Positions 1-6,598 of a DNA stretch of 19,005 bases are shown here, in pieces. The stretch's first letter is position 1. Each line of letters starts with the position of its first letter. Made by a program: the position numbers and the translations under genes. Where the stretch lies: the NCBI GenBank assembly GCA_964369235.1, contig CAYJEQ010000051.1, positions 1 to 19,005 on the forward strand, given 5' to 3'. Source of the stretch: CAYJEQ01 sp964369235. Its GTDB lineage: Bacteria; Bacillota; Clostridia; Oscillospirales; Ruminococcaceae. Under the pieces are notes generated by a model, which searched no databases, had not been told where the DNA came from, and worked only from the letters and a program-made list of their open reading frames with translations.

Positions 1-81
1 TAACCTCAAAACACCCTTGTTTTGAGGTTAAATCGCCACAATATTGTGGCGATTTATAACTGTGTGCTTAGCACACAGTTA
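1..81. repeat. Three back-to-back perfect hairpins
   Basis: Hairpin 1 pairs 1-12 (TAACCTCAAAAC) with 19-30 around a 6-nt loop. Hairpin 2 is a perfect 28-bp palindrome at 29-56 with centre ACAATATTGT. Hairpin 3 pairs 57-67 (TAACTGTGTGC) with 71-81 around TTA. The sequences differ, but each unit begins TAA and ends TTA, and there is no spacer between them. None has a long T tract, so they are not classical intrinsic terminators, although they may protect or end a transcript entering from the left. No coding sequence is visible here. Confidence 0.8.
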
Positions 82-195
82 TTCAGTAAGCATTATATAA
101 AACCTTAAATCTTTAGTAAATCATATAACTATAAATTTATGTTATAGATCCTATACATACTATACATATTATATATAATAGTTTTGTAAGAGAAA

Positions 196-236
196 ATTAT
201 CATAACTTATTGATAAGTAAAGTTTAATATGATAAT
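196..236. promoter_or_regulatory. Nested inverted repeats and possible promoter before yjfB
   Basis: ATTATCAT (196-203) is the inverse of ATGATAAT (229-236), and inside it ACTTAT (205-210) pairs with ATAAGT (213-218). A weak vegetative promoter can be read as TTGATA (210-215), 17 bp, TAATAT (233-238), about 45 bp before the yjfB start. No sigma-D-type (TAAA/GCCGATAT) motif was found, although the gene family is linked to motility. The rest of 82-282 is AT-rich and shows nothing else clear. Confidence 0.3.
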
Positions 237-282
237 ATAAGGTTATAAACAAATTAAGTTTATAGAAAGGTAGGTACTGTTT

Positions 283-459
283 ATGGATGTAGCAGCAACA
301 AGTATTAGTTTAGCTACTAATAAAGTTATGCAAGAAGTTAGCACCTCAATGCTAAAGAAAACCATGGACTCAGCAGAGAGTCAGGCTACTGCCCTAGTAC
401 AGCAGATGATGCCACCGGTTTCTAAAGAATTAGGTACATATCTAGATGTTAGAGCATAG
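283..459 (+). CDS. yjfB: YjfB-family putative motility protein
   Basis: This is a 58-residue protein. It begins MDVAATSISLATNK, has a central helix with KKTMDSAESQATALVQQM, and ends LGTYLDVRA. This matches the small YjfB family (Pfam YjfB_motility), whose members start MDIAA, carry a 'K.AMD.A..QA..L' core and finish with LG..(L/I)D(I/V)(R/K). The family is associated with motility genes in Bacillota, but its biochemical role is not established. There is no signal peptide or membrane segment, so it should be cytosolic. The start is set by AAAGG at 266-270, 12 nt before the ATG, a long spacing also seen at other genes here. The gene stands alone and is followed by a strong terminator. No flagellar genes are visible in the window. 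Confidence 0.85.
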   Translation: MDVAATSISLATNKVMQEVSTSMLKKTMDSAESQATALVQQMMPPVSKELGTYLDVRA

Positions 460-477
460 TCAGTAATACTTAATAAT

Positions 478-526
478 AAGGGAGCTGTCACAGGTGATGA
501 AAATCATTTGAGACAGCTCCCTTTCT
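478..526 (+). terminator. Intrinsic terminator after yjfB
   Basis: A 12-bp perfect stem pairs AAGGGAGCTGTC (478-489) with 512-523. A small inner stem, TGAT/ATCA around GAAA, sits in the loop, and a short T-rich tail follows (TTTCT overlapping 522-526). It lies 18 nt past the yjfB stop. Confidence 0.8.
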
Positions 527-549
527 AGGTTACATATCAATTATAAGTG

Positions 550-580
550 TGCCTTCTCTCACCATCGGTGAGAGAAGGCA
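550..580. terminator. Perfect 14-bp hairpin at assembly gap
   Basis: TGCCTTCTCTCACC (550-563) pairs perfectly with 567-580 around an ATC loop. It runs directly into ten N, so a following T tract, if any, is missing. Two other hairpins in the window (2191-2224 and the one cut at 19005) share the top of the stem and loop, (A/G)TCGGT(G/A)AG. Confidence 0.6.
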
Positions 581-590
581 NNNNNNNNNN
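581..590. other. Assembly gap (10 N)
   Basis: Ten undetermined bases immediately follow a perfect hairpin. The true gap length is unknown from the sequence. Positions 591-870 beyond it contain no recognisable gene. Confidence 0.95.
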
Positions 591-605
591 ATAAATTTAA
601 TTAAG

Positions 606-736
606 TATCCTGTAAAGAAACATTTTCTGCTGTAGAGTTTTTTTACAAAAAAATGCAAATTCACAGGATATTAAATAAACTAATGTAATACCCTAGAATT
701 TTAAAATTATAGTTAATGGTTACCATACCATTTTTT
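606..736. other. Non-coding stretch with inverted repeats
   Basis: TATCCTGT (606-613) is inverted at 663-670 (ACAGGATA), spanning a T7 and an A7 run. Further on, AATGGT (715-720) pairs with ACCATT (727-732) and is followed by TTTT, which resembles a weak terminator. No open reading frame with a ribosome binding site is visible between the gap and 963. Confidence 0.35.
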
Positions 737-870
737 ATGAAAAAATAAGTAATACTGCATATAGCAATGTGTAATATTATAAGTGTTTATAGTGATTTTC
801 TCCAATTTGTAATTTTATTTTGTTTACATTTCATTATAGTTTTATTACCTTATGGCAGCTGATTATGGGA

Positions 871-876
871 TATAAT
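871..876 (+). promoter_or_regulatory. Candidate -10 box upstream of the secreted protein gene
   Basis: TATAAT lies 87 bp before the start codon at 963; the sequence 17 bp upstream of it is a poor -35 match. The predicted leader contains a small hairpin, ATAGGC (929-934) with GCCTAT (940-945), just before the ribosome binding site AAAGGAG. Confidence 0.4.
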
Positions 877-962
877 TAGCTTGTTCCTAAGGGAAGTGAA
901 AAGAATAAATAAAAAAGAAAAGAAAGTTATAGGCAGACAGCCTATTTACAAAGGAGAAAATT

Positions 963-2180
963 ATGAAAAAATTTATAACAACAGCAATCGCAGCTTCTAT
1001 GCTAATGTCTATGGCAGTAACTTCTATAGCAGCAGATGCAGATGATCTTAAGGTAGACGCAACTTCCAGATTATTTATGGAAAATGACAGAGGTGAGATT
1101 ACTGAGGTAAGTGGGGACTTTAATATAGAGCCAGGTGAGAGCCTATTTATTGAGGTGTTACCAGTAGTTGAGGGGGAGGATGTAACAGCAGATGCAGTAA
1201 ACCGTCATCGTGTATACCTAGACTTTGCAGAAGGCGAATCAGAGATTGAGGACTACGATATAGTAAGCAAAAAAATCTACGCAGCAACAGGGGAGTATAA
1301 CATAAATACAGGAGCAACTGCAGTACATGGTCTAGCTACTTCTTATCCTAGCCTAGCAGAGCTACAAGGAGCAGTAGATGCTATTACATTACATACAGAC
1401 GAAATATGTGTAGTAGAGGGGTGTACAGATCCTGCACATTTCTCACCACTAAGCGATGCTGAAAAAACAACAATTATGGAAAGCTACAGCACATCTACCT
1501 CTGCCCAGTACAAATACCTAGTAGAGCTAGAAACAGAGGCAGGTTTTACAATTAGTCTTAAGGATTTAGTAGGTGATGTAACTATAGCAAAAAGCTCCAC
1601 AGCTAGTAAAGATGCACCATCTAAGGAAATCGCTACAGAGATAGGTTATGAAATGGTAACCCTAACTGATGATGTACATGATGTGGATAATGACGAGCCA
1701 GTGGTAAACTTTAAAAACATAGATGATTATGTGGAATTATTCTTTGGTTCTGATGTAATATTTACCGTTGATGTAGATAATCAAGATGAACTATACCTAG
1801 GATTTACTGAAACACCTAATTTTGATGTACTGGCAGAATACCCAGATGCCCATATGGATTTTCTAACATTTGAAGGCAATCCTGAGTTTAACCGTATTGG
1901 TACAATGAGCATTTATGAAGAGGACAATGAGCTATTTATCTATGAAATCTCAGAAGATGGTAGCCTAACTGAGATAGATGCAGATTACAACGAAGATTAC
2001 GAGTCCTACCAGTTTAAAACAAGAACACTAGGATCCTATGCAATCTCTGAAACAGAGCTAGATCTAACAGAGGAACCAACAGTAGAGCCAGAGGTAGAGG
2101 AACCAACAGTAGAAGAACCAACAGTGGAAGAGCCAACAGTAGCTCCAACAGTTAAACCTAACCCAGAAACAGGTAGATAA
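963..2180 (+). CDS. Secreted acidic protein with C-terminal EEPTV repeats
   Basis: This 405-residue protein begins with a clear signal peptide: MKK, a hydrophobic core to about residue 20, and cleavage likely after SIA near residue 23. The mature part is strongly acidic, lacks further membrane segments, and has one close cysteine pair (C149, C154). From about residue 368 it becomes a proline/glutamate/threonine repeat built on EEPTV, and it ends KPNPETGR. NPxTG-like motifs resemble sortase recognition sites, but the hydrophobic segment and basic tail that normally follow are absent. The protein may therefore be released, or held at the wall in some other way. AAAGGAG sits 7 nt before the ATG. 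It stands alone, closed by a strong terminator. I recognise no catalytic domain; a surface or extracellular structural role is inference. Confidence 0.75.
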   Translation: MKKFITTAIAASMLMSMAVTSIAADADDLKVDATSRLFMENDRGEITEVSGDFNIEPGESLFIEVLPVVEGEDVTADAVNRHRVYLDFAEGESEIEDYDIVSKKIYAATGEYNINTGATAVHGLATSYPSLAELQGAVDAITLHTDEICVVEGCTDPAHFSPLSDAEKTTIMESYSTSTSAQYKYLVELETEAGFTISLKDLVGDVTIAKSSTASKDAPSKEIATEIGYEMVTLTDDVHDVDNDEPVVNFKNIDDYVELFFGSDVIFTVDVDNQDELYLGFTETPNFDVLAEYPDAHMDFLTFEGNPEFNRIGTMSIYEEDNELFIYEISEDGSLTEIDADYNEDYESYQFKTRTLGSYAISETELDLTEEPTVEPEVEEPTVEEPTVEEPTVAPTVKPNPETGR

Positions 2181-2190
2181 TATTATTATA

Positions 2191-2226
2191 AAAACCCTCA
2201 CTGATTTGCATCGGTGAGGGTTTTTT
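2191..2226 (+). terminator. Intrinsic terminator of the secreted protein gene
   Basis: AAAACCCTCACTGAT (2191-2205) pairs with 2210-2224 around a TTGC loop, with one G-T pair. It is followed by T6 (2221-2226). It lies 10 nt after the stop codon. Confidence 0.92.
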
Positions 2227-2352
2227 AATGTTTGCGATAACTACAGATAACATACTAATTATATCATCTATCCAAGATATTATAAAAGATGTTTATCAGT
2301 AAAATAAAAGTCACCACATATAATTCTACCACAAAATTTCATAAAGAGCCTA

Positions 2353-2390
2353 AAAAAACCAATGGTAAAATCATCTTACCATTGGTTTAA
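2353..2390. terminator. Possible bidirectional terminator
   Basis: AAACCAATGGTAA (2356-2368) pairs perfectly with 2376-2388 around a 7-nt loop. An A7 run (2353-2359) overlaps the left arm and TTTAATATTTT follows the right arm, so it could stop transcription on both strands between the converging secreted-protein and ychF transcripts. The flanking 2227-2352 shows nothing else. Confidence 0.65.
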
Positions 2391-2438
2391 TATTTTATAA
2401 AAGTTAGCTATACAGAGTATAATCTATTGATTTTTACC

Positions 2439-2726
2439 TAGCCACCCACACCTTAATCCGAACCAGCCTAAACACTGAGCATATTCACTTCTAGCTTTGT
2501 TATCCTCCTAGGCAGACGAGAGTATGCCGTCGTCGTCTGCCTAGCTACAAGCGAATATGCTTGGTGTTTAGGTCGCAGATTTTATGATTAGCAGATAGGA
2601 TTAGTATTAAGGAAAAGCCTTGCAACAATGCATTGCAGTAATGCTTTCGCCTTACAATAGGCTTTGACATAGATAGTAAGCCTATATGCCATCATAAAAC
2701 TGGTTCGGATTAGGGGTGGGCAGCTA
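2439..2726. mobile_element. 288-bp element with terminal inverted repeats and cruciform arms
   Basis: The ends (2439-2466 and 2700-2726) are inverted copies sharing CTGGTTCGGATTA plus most of a GGGTGG block. Inside are two large foldbacks. Arm 1 (2467-2572) pairs CCTAAACAC with GTGTTTAGG and continues with few mismatches through ATATTC/GAATAT to a 12-bp tip stem, CTAGGCAGACGA (2508-2519) with 2533-2544. Arm 2 (2591-2689) pairs GCAGATAGG with CCTATATGC and AAAGCCT with AGGCTTT around a CAATGCATTG palindrome. No credible protein is encoded. It resembles a MITE-like non-autonomous element or a structured RNA. No clear target duplication was found. It ends 12 bp from the ychF stop codon. Confidence 0.6.
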
Positions 2727-2738
2727 TAGTAATAAAGA

Positions 2739-3836
2739 CTAAACATTAAATCTAAACAGAATAATGTCCCCATCTTTTACCACATATTCCTTACCTTCTA
2801 GGCGAACTAAGCCTTTTTCCTTGGCTGCTGCCATAGTACCACACTCAATTAAATCAGTGTAAGCTACGATTTCAGCACGGATAAAGCCCTTCTCAAAGTC
2901 GGTGTGGATTTTACCAGCAGCACCTGGTGCTTTAGTACCCTTAGTAATTGTCCAAGCTCTTACTTCCTGTTTACCAGCTGTTAGGTAGGAGATAAGACCT
3001 AGTAGGGCATAGCTAGCTGTAATTAGTCTATCAAGACCGGACTGGTTAAGACCTAGCTCCTGTAGGAACATCATCTTGTCCTCTTTGTCCATGTCGGTGA
3101 TTTCTTCTTCTATCTTTGCACAGATAGGGATAACCTGAGAATTTTCACTAGTAGCAATTTCCTTTACCTGCTGATAGAAAGTATTGCTCTCAATATCAGT
3201 GGTAAAGTCAGCTTCACATAGATTTGCAGCATAGATAATTGGCTTGCCAGACAGCAGTGGCGTGTCAGCAATAATATCTGCTTCAAAATCATCCTGTGGT
3301 ACAAAAGCTCTAGCGCTTTTACCTTCTTCTAGCATAGCTTTAAGACGCTGTAGCATCTCTACTTCTGCTAAAAATTTCTTATCAGTTTTTGAAGCTTTGT
3401 TAGCTCTCTCAATACGACGGCTAACAATATCAATGTCAGAGAATACTAATTCTAGGTTAATAGTTTCAATATCTCTTGCAGGGCCGATTTCTCCATCAAC
3501 ATGGACAATCTCACCATCTTCAAAACATCTTACCACATGGATAATTGCATCTACCTCACGGATGTGGGATAGGAATTTATTCCCTAGGCCTTCACCCTTA
3601 GAAGCACCTTTTACAAGGCCAGCAATGTCAACAAACTCGATAATTGCCGGTGTCATCTTGTCAGGGGAGTAGATGGTAGATAGTGCATCTAATCTAGCAT
3701 CTGGCACTGCAACCACACCAACATTTGGCTCGATGGTGCAGAATGGATAGTTTGCAGACTGTGCGCCTGCGTTGGTTATAGCGTTAAACAATGTACTTTT
3801 ACCTACATTGGGAAGTCCAACCATACCTAATTTCAT
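2739..3836 (-). CDS. ychF: Redox-regulated ATPase/GTPase YchF (OLA1 family)
   Basis: This is a 365-residue Obg-family P-loop protein of normal length. Visible motifs are the P-loop GLPNVGKST (residues 7-15), the switch region NYPFCTIEPNVG, Walker B/G3 DIAGLVKGAS, and NLCE in the G4 position. NLCE replaces the canonical NKxD, which is the YchF/OLA1 hallmark explaining ATP preference. The C-terminus is a TGS domain (TAGKQEVRAWTITKG... to FRFNV). Family members bind the ribosome and influence translation and oxidative-stress responses in the cytosol. The reading frame is open 30 codons upstream, but the family begins MKLGMVGLPN, and AGAAAGGA sits just before the ATG at 3836, so I chose that start. 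It is monocistronic and divergent from the response regulator. Confidence 0.97.
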   Translation of the reverse strand: MKLGMVGLPNVGKSTLFNAITNAGAQSANYPFCTIEPNVGVVAVPDARLDALSTIYSPDKMTPAIIEFVDIAGLVKGASKGEGLGNKFLSHIREVDAIIHVVRCFEDGEIVHVDGEIGPARDIETINLELVFSDIDIVSRRIERANKASKTDKKFLAEVEMLQRLKAMLEEGKSARAFVPQDDFEADIIADTPLLSGKPIIYAANLCEADFTTDIESNTFYQQVKEIATSENSQVIPICAKIEEEITDMDKEDKMMFLQELGLNQSGLDRLITASYALLGLISYLTAGKQEVRAWTITKGTKAPGAAGKIHTDFEKGFIRAEIVAYTDLIECGTMAAAKEKGLVRLEGKEYVVKDGDIILFRFNV

Positions 3837-4232
3837 AATGTATATTCCTTTCTTAACTGGGATAACTAAATTATAACTGGGATTAGTAGATAAATCCACA
3901 CTTCTTACAGCATAACAGTATACCACAAAAGAAGGCTTTTTAAAAGACTTTTATTAAAATATTATAAAAAGCCTATAGAAATCATCTAGTAGCATTTTGT
4001 TTACCACAAATCACAGTATCCTCACATTGTATGCATATAATTTAACAATCTTCATAATTTGCAAATATTGAACAAAGAAACCCTGTTTTTTTTACCTAAT
4101 ATTAGATTACTATTTAAAAAATATTCATACAAATAAAGAAGAAATAGCATATAATTAACTTATTATCATTAAACATATAAAATTTTACATATTGTGAGAG
4201 ATTTACCTCCACAATGAAAGGACGGTCATATT
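3837..4232. promoter_or_regulatory. Divergent intergenic region, ychF / response regulator
   Basis: This 396-bp non-coding stretch should hold both promoters. For ychF (minus), TATAAT reads at 3875-3870 with a weak TGGATT 17 bp upstream. For the two-component genes (plus), TATAAT is at 4150-4155 with no good -35, which may mean activator dependence. AGGCTTTTT (3933-3941) is inverted at 3966-3974. TAACTGGGAT occurs twice, 20 bp apart, near 3855 and 3875. ATTGTG (4191-4196) pairs with CACAAT (4210-4215), with GAG/CTC inside, immediately before the ribosome binding site. These assignments are tentative. Confidence 0.35.
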
Positions 4233-4925
4233 ATGTCAATGGGAAAAATTTTAGTTGCAGACGACGATCGCAACATTAACGAGTTACTAAGCTTATATCT
4301 AGAGAAGGAAGGCTACACAGTTATATCAGCAGGTGATGGGGAAGAAGCCTTAAAGAAATTTTTACAAGATGAGCCTGATTTAGTGCTACTTGATGTTATG
4401 ATGCCTAAGCAGGACGGTTGGCAGGTATGTCGTGAGATTAGAAAAAAATCCAACTGCCCAATTATAATGATTACAGCTAAAGGGGAAACCTTTGACAAGG
4501 TGCTAGGGCTAGAGCTTGGTGCTGATGACTATGTGGTTAAGCCTTTTGACGCTAAGGAGATTATTGCTAGAGTTAAGGCTGTACTAAGAAGAACAGGTAA
4601 AAGCACAGCTGCAGTTGATAGCAAGGAAGTAAACTACGATAAACTAGTAGTAAATATCACTAAATACGAAATTAAAGTAGATGGTAAGGTAGTGGACACA
4701 CCACCTAAAGAGCTAGAGCTACTATTCCACCTAGCAAGTAACCCTAATAGAGTTTATACAAGAGATCAGCTACTAGATGAGGTATGGGGATTTGAGTATT
4801 ACGGTGATTCTCGTACAGTAGATGTTCATGTGAAAAGACTAAGAGAAAAGCTAGAGGGAGTATCTGAGGAATGGATGCTTAAAACTGTATGGGGTGTAGG
4901 CTATAAGTTTGAGGTTAAGGAATAA
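4233..4925 (+). CDS. OmpR/PhoB-family response regulator
   Basis: The 230-residue protein has an N-terminal receiver domain (about 4-120) with the acidic cluster D10-D12, phosphoacceptor D54 in LLDVMMPKQDG, T81, and K103 in VVKPF. All are canonical, so phosphotransfer should work. The C-terminal winged-helix DNA-binding domain (about 130-228) has ELELLFHLASN, RDQLLDEVWG and the recognition-helix region RTVDVHVKRLREKLE. It should control transcription after phosphorylation by the kinase encoded next. GAAAGGA precedes the ATG; a second ATG two codons later is possible. Linkage to the kinase and HtrA suggests an envelope or secretion stress regulator like CssR, but the target genes are inference. 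Confidence 0.95.
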   Translation: MSMGKILVADDDRNINELLSLYLEKEGYTVISAGDGEEALKKFLQDEPDLVLLDVMMPKQDGWQVCREIRKKSNCPIIMITAKGETFDKVLGLELGADDYVVKPFDAKEIIARVKAVLRRTGKSTAAVDSKEVNYDKLVVNITKYEIKVDGKVVDTPPKELELLFHLASNPNRVYTRDQLLDEVWGFEYYGDSRTVDVHVKRLREKLEGVSEEWMLKTVWGVGYKFEVKE

Positions 4926-4974
4926 GTTTGAAATTAGTTTCAAACTTTAGCTATTGCAAAACATAGCTGAAACT
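4924..4974 (+). promoter_or_regulatory. Alternative hairpins between response regulator and kinase genes
   Basis: AAGTTTGAAA (4924-4933) pairs perfectly with 4938-4947 around TTAG and overlaps the response regulator stop. AGTTTC (4936-4941) can instead pair with GAAACT (4969-4974), enclosing AGCTAT (4949-4954)/ATAGCT (4963-4968). The two folds share 4936-4947 and exclude each other. They could tune kinase expression; no T tract follows. Confidence 0.45.
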
Positions 4975-5000
4975 TTATTGTAGTGAAAGGGCAAGACCAG

Positions 5001-6485
5001 ATGAAAAAAAGTTTATTCCTGAAATATTTTTATATATGTGTAGCCCTTACCTTAGGTGTGGTGCTTATACTAGCAACAGTGTTTCCAGTTATAGCTGGTC
5101 AATACTACCGTCAGGAGCAGTATTCACTACTAGAGCGAAATGCCCAGTATGCAGCACAGGCAACCAGTTTGGATATGCGAGAAAATGACGGAGTATATAT
5201 ACTAAACAATAATCTACTTTACAATAGTTATACAATACTGGGAATGGCAATAGATGCAGATATATATCTGGTAGATGCCACAGGTAAGACTATACTTTGT
5301 AACGACACAGAAACCTGTAATCACACAACATACCTTGTAGATCAAAGTATAATGAGTCAGGCAATGGATGGCAGTTATAGAGAAGTAGGAAATTTAAATG
5401 ATATATACGAAGAACCTCACTTTACAGTAGCTGTGCCAGTTACCGATAGTCAGGGCAGAGCTATAGGGGCAGTATTTGCCTCAGCGCCTACTACAGGTGT
5501 GGGAACATTAGAGTTTAATCTGCTAAAGATGTTTGGTATTACAGGGTTTGTAGTGCTATTAATTGTATTTGTAGTGGTGTATTTTGCTACAGATAAACTT
5601 GTTAAGCCTGTAAAACAGATGGTATCTGCTACAGAGAACTTTGCACGAGGTGACTTTACCGTTCGTGTACCAGTGGAGAGTTATGACGAAATAGGAAAAC
5701 TTTCTATGGCATTTAATAACATGGCATCAGCACTAGCCCTTAATGAATCCTCTAGGCGTTCCTTTATGGCAAATGTGTCCCACGAGCTTAAAACCCCTAT
5801 GACCACCATAGGTGGATTTGTAGATGGTATATTAGATGGAACTATACCAAAGGAGCGACAGGAACATTATCTAGGGATAGTATCCGATGAGATTAAAAGG
5901 CTTAGTCGCCTAGTTAGATCAATGTTGAATATTGCTAAAATAGAAGCTGGAGAGATGTCTATACACTCTACTACATTTGATATTAACCACACAGTGTGTA
6001 CAACTATATTTACCTTTGAAAAGTCTATTGATGAAAAAAGTCTACAGGTAATAGGTTTAGACGCTGGCAAGATAATGGTTGAGGCTGATGAGGATCTAAT
6101 TCATCAGGTAGTATACAACCTAGTAGAAAATGCAGTTAAGTTTGCAAATAGCGATGGATATCTGGAGATAATATATAATGTAAACAAGGATAATCAGGGA
6201 ACATATATAGGTATAAAAAACTCTGGTGATGGCTTGTCTAAGGAAGAAATCCCTAAATTATTTGATCGCTTTTACAAAACAGACAAATCCCGTAGCCTGG
6301 ACAAAACAGGTGTGGGACTGGGACTGCATATAGTTAGATCTATTATAAATCTACACAACACAGATATTATTGTAAAAAGCGTAGAAGGTGAGTATAGTGA
6401 GTTTGGATTCTATCTACCTACCCATCAGGTGAAAAACACTGGTGGTAGATTTAGAGGTGGGGACAAACAGCCAAAAAACCAGTAG
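5001..6485 (+). CDS. HAMP-containing sensor histidine kinase
   Basis: This is a 494-residue membrane kinase. TM1 spans about residues 6-31, followed by an extracytoplasmic sensor region of about 145 residues, TM2 (about 177-200), a HAMP linker (about 201-253), and a dimerisation domain with phosphoacceptor H261 in NVSHELKTPM. The ATPase domain has its N-box at N373-N377 (NLVEN), an F-box-like LFDRFYKTD, and the G-box GVGLGLH from residue 437. All catalytic motifs are intact. The frame is open from a GTG at 4983, but AAAGGG at 4986-4991 correctly positions the ATG at 5001, and hydrophobicity begins there. It lies 75 bp after the response regulator gene, so the two are probably co-transcribed. 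The sensor domain has no family I recognise; the stimulus may be misfolded secreted protein, inferred only from the adjacent HtrA gene. Confidence 0.95.
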   Translation: MKKSLFLKYFYICVALTLGVVLILATVFPVIAGQYYRQEQYSLLERNAQYAAQATSLDMRENDGVYILNNNLLYNSYTILGMAIDADIYLVDATGKTILCNDTETCNHTTYLVDQSIMSQAMDGSYREVGNLNDIYEEPHFTVAVPVTDSQGRAIGAVFASAPTTGVGTLEFNLLKMFGITGFVVLLIVFVVVYFATDKLVKPVKQMVSATENFARGDFTVRVPVESYDEIGKLSMAFNNMASALALNESSRRSFMANVSHELKTPMTTIGGFVDGILDGTIPKERQEHYLGIVSDEIKRLSRLVRSMLNIAKIEAGEMSIHSTTFDINHTVCTTIFTFEKSIDEKSLQVIGLDAGKIMVEADEDLIHQVVYNLVENAVKFANSDGYLEIIYNVNKDNQGTYIGIKNSGDGLSKEEIPKLFDRFYKTDKSRSLDKTGVGLGLHIVRSIINLHNTDIIVKSVEGEYSEFGFYLPTHQVKNTGGRFRGGDKQPKNQ

Positions 6486-6535
6486 ATATGATGTTTAAAA
6501 ATTTTTAACTTAATATCTATCTCTATGTTACCAAG

Positions 6536-6563
6536 TTTACAAAATAAAACTGTATTATATAAC
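6536..6563 (+). promoter_or_regulatory. Candidate htrA promoter
   Basis: TTTACA (6536-6541), a 16-bp spacer and TATAAC (6558-6563) lie 36 bp before the htrA ATG. It implies htrA has its own promoter as well as possible read-through from the kinase gene. I see no obvious response-regulator direct repeat. Confidence 0.4.
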
Positions 6564-6598
6564 TATAGATTAAATTACAAGGAATAGGAGTGTATACT

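Noticed and set aside
1..81. CRISPR array or attC-type site
   Set aside because: The three hairpins have different sequences, no constant repeat with spacers, and no cas or integrase gene nearby.
2588..2773. 61-residue minus-strand reading frame
   Set aside because: It lies inside the foldback element and the ychF 3' end, has no ribosome binding site, and its sequence is explained by the inverted repeats.
3244..3672. 142-residue plus-strand frame opposite ychF
   Set aside because: It is antisense to a conserved gene, serine-rich in the way typical of shadow frames, and has no ribosome binding site.
3837..3926. 30-residue N-terminal extension of YchF
   Set aside because: The family begins at MKLGMVGLPN and AGAAAGGA precedes that ATG.
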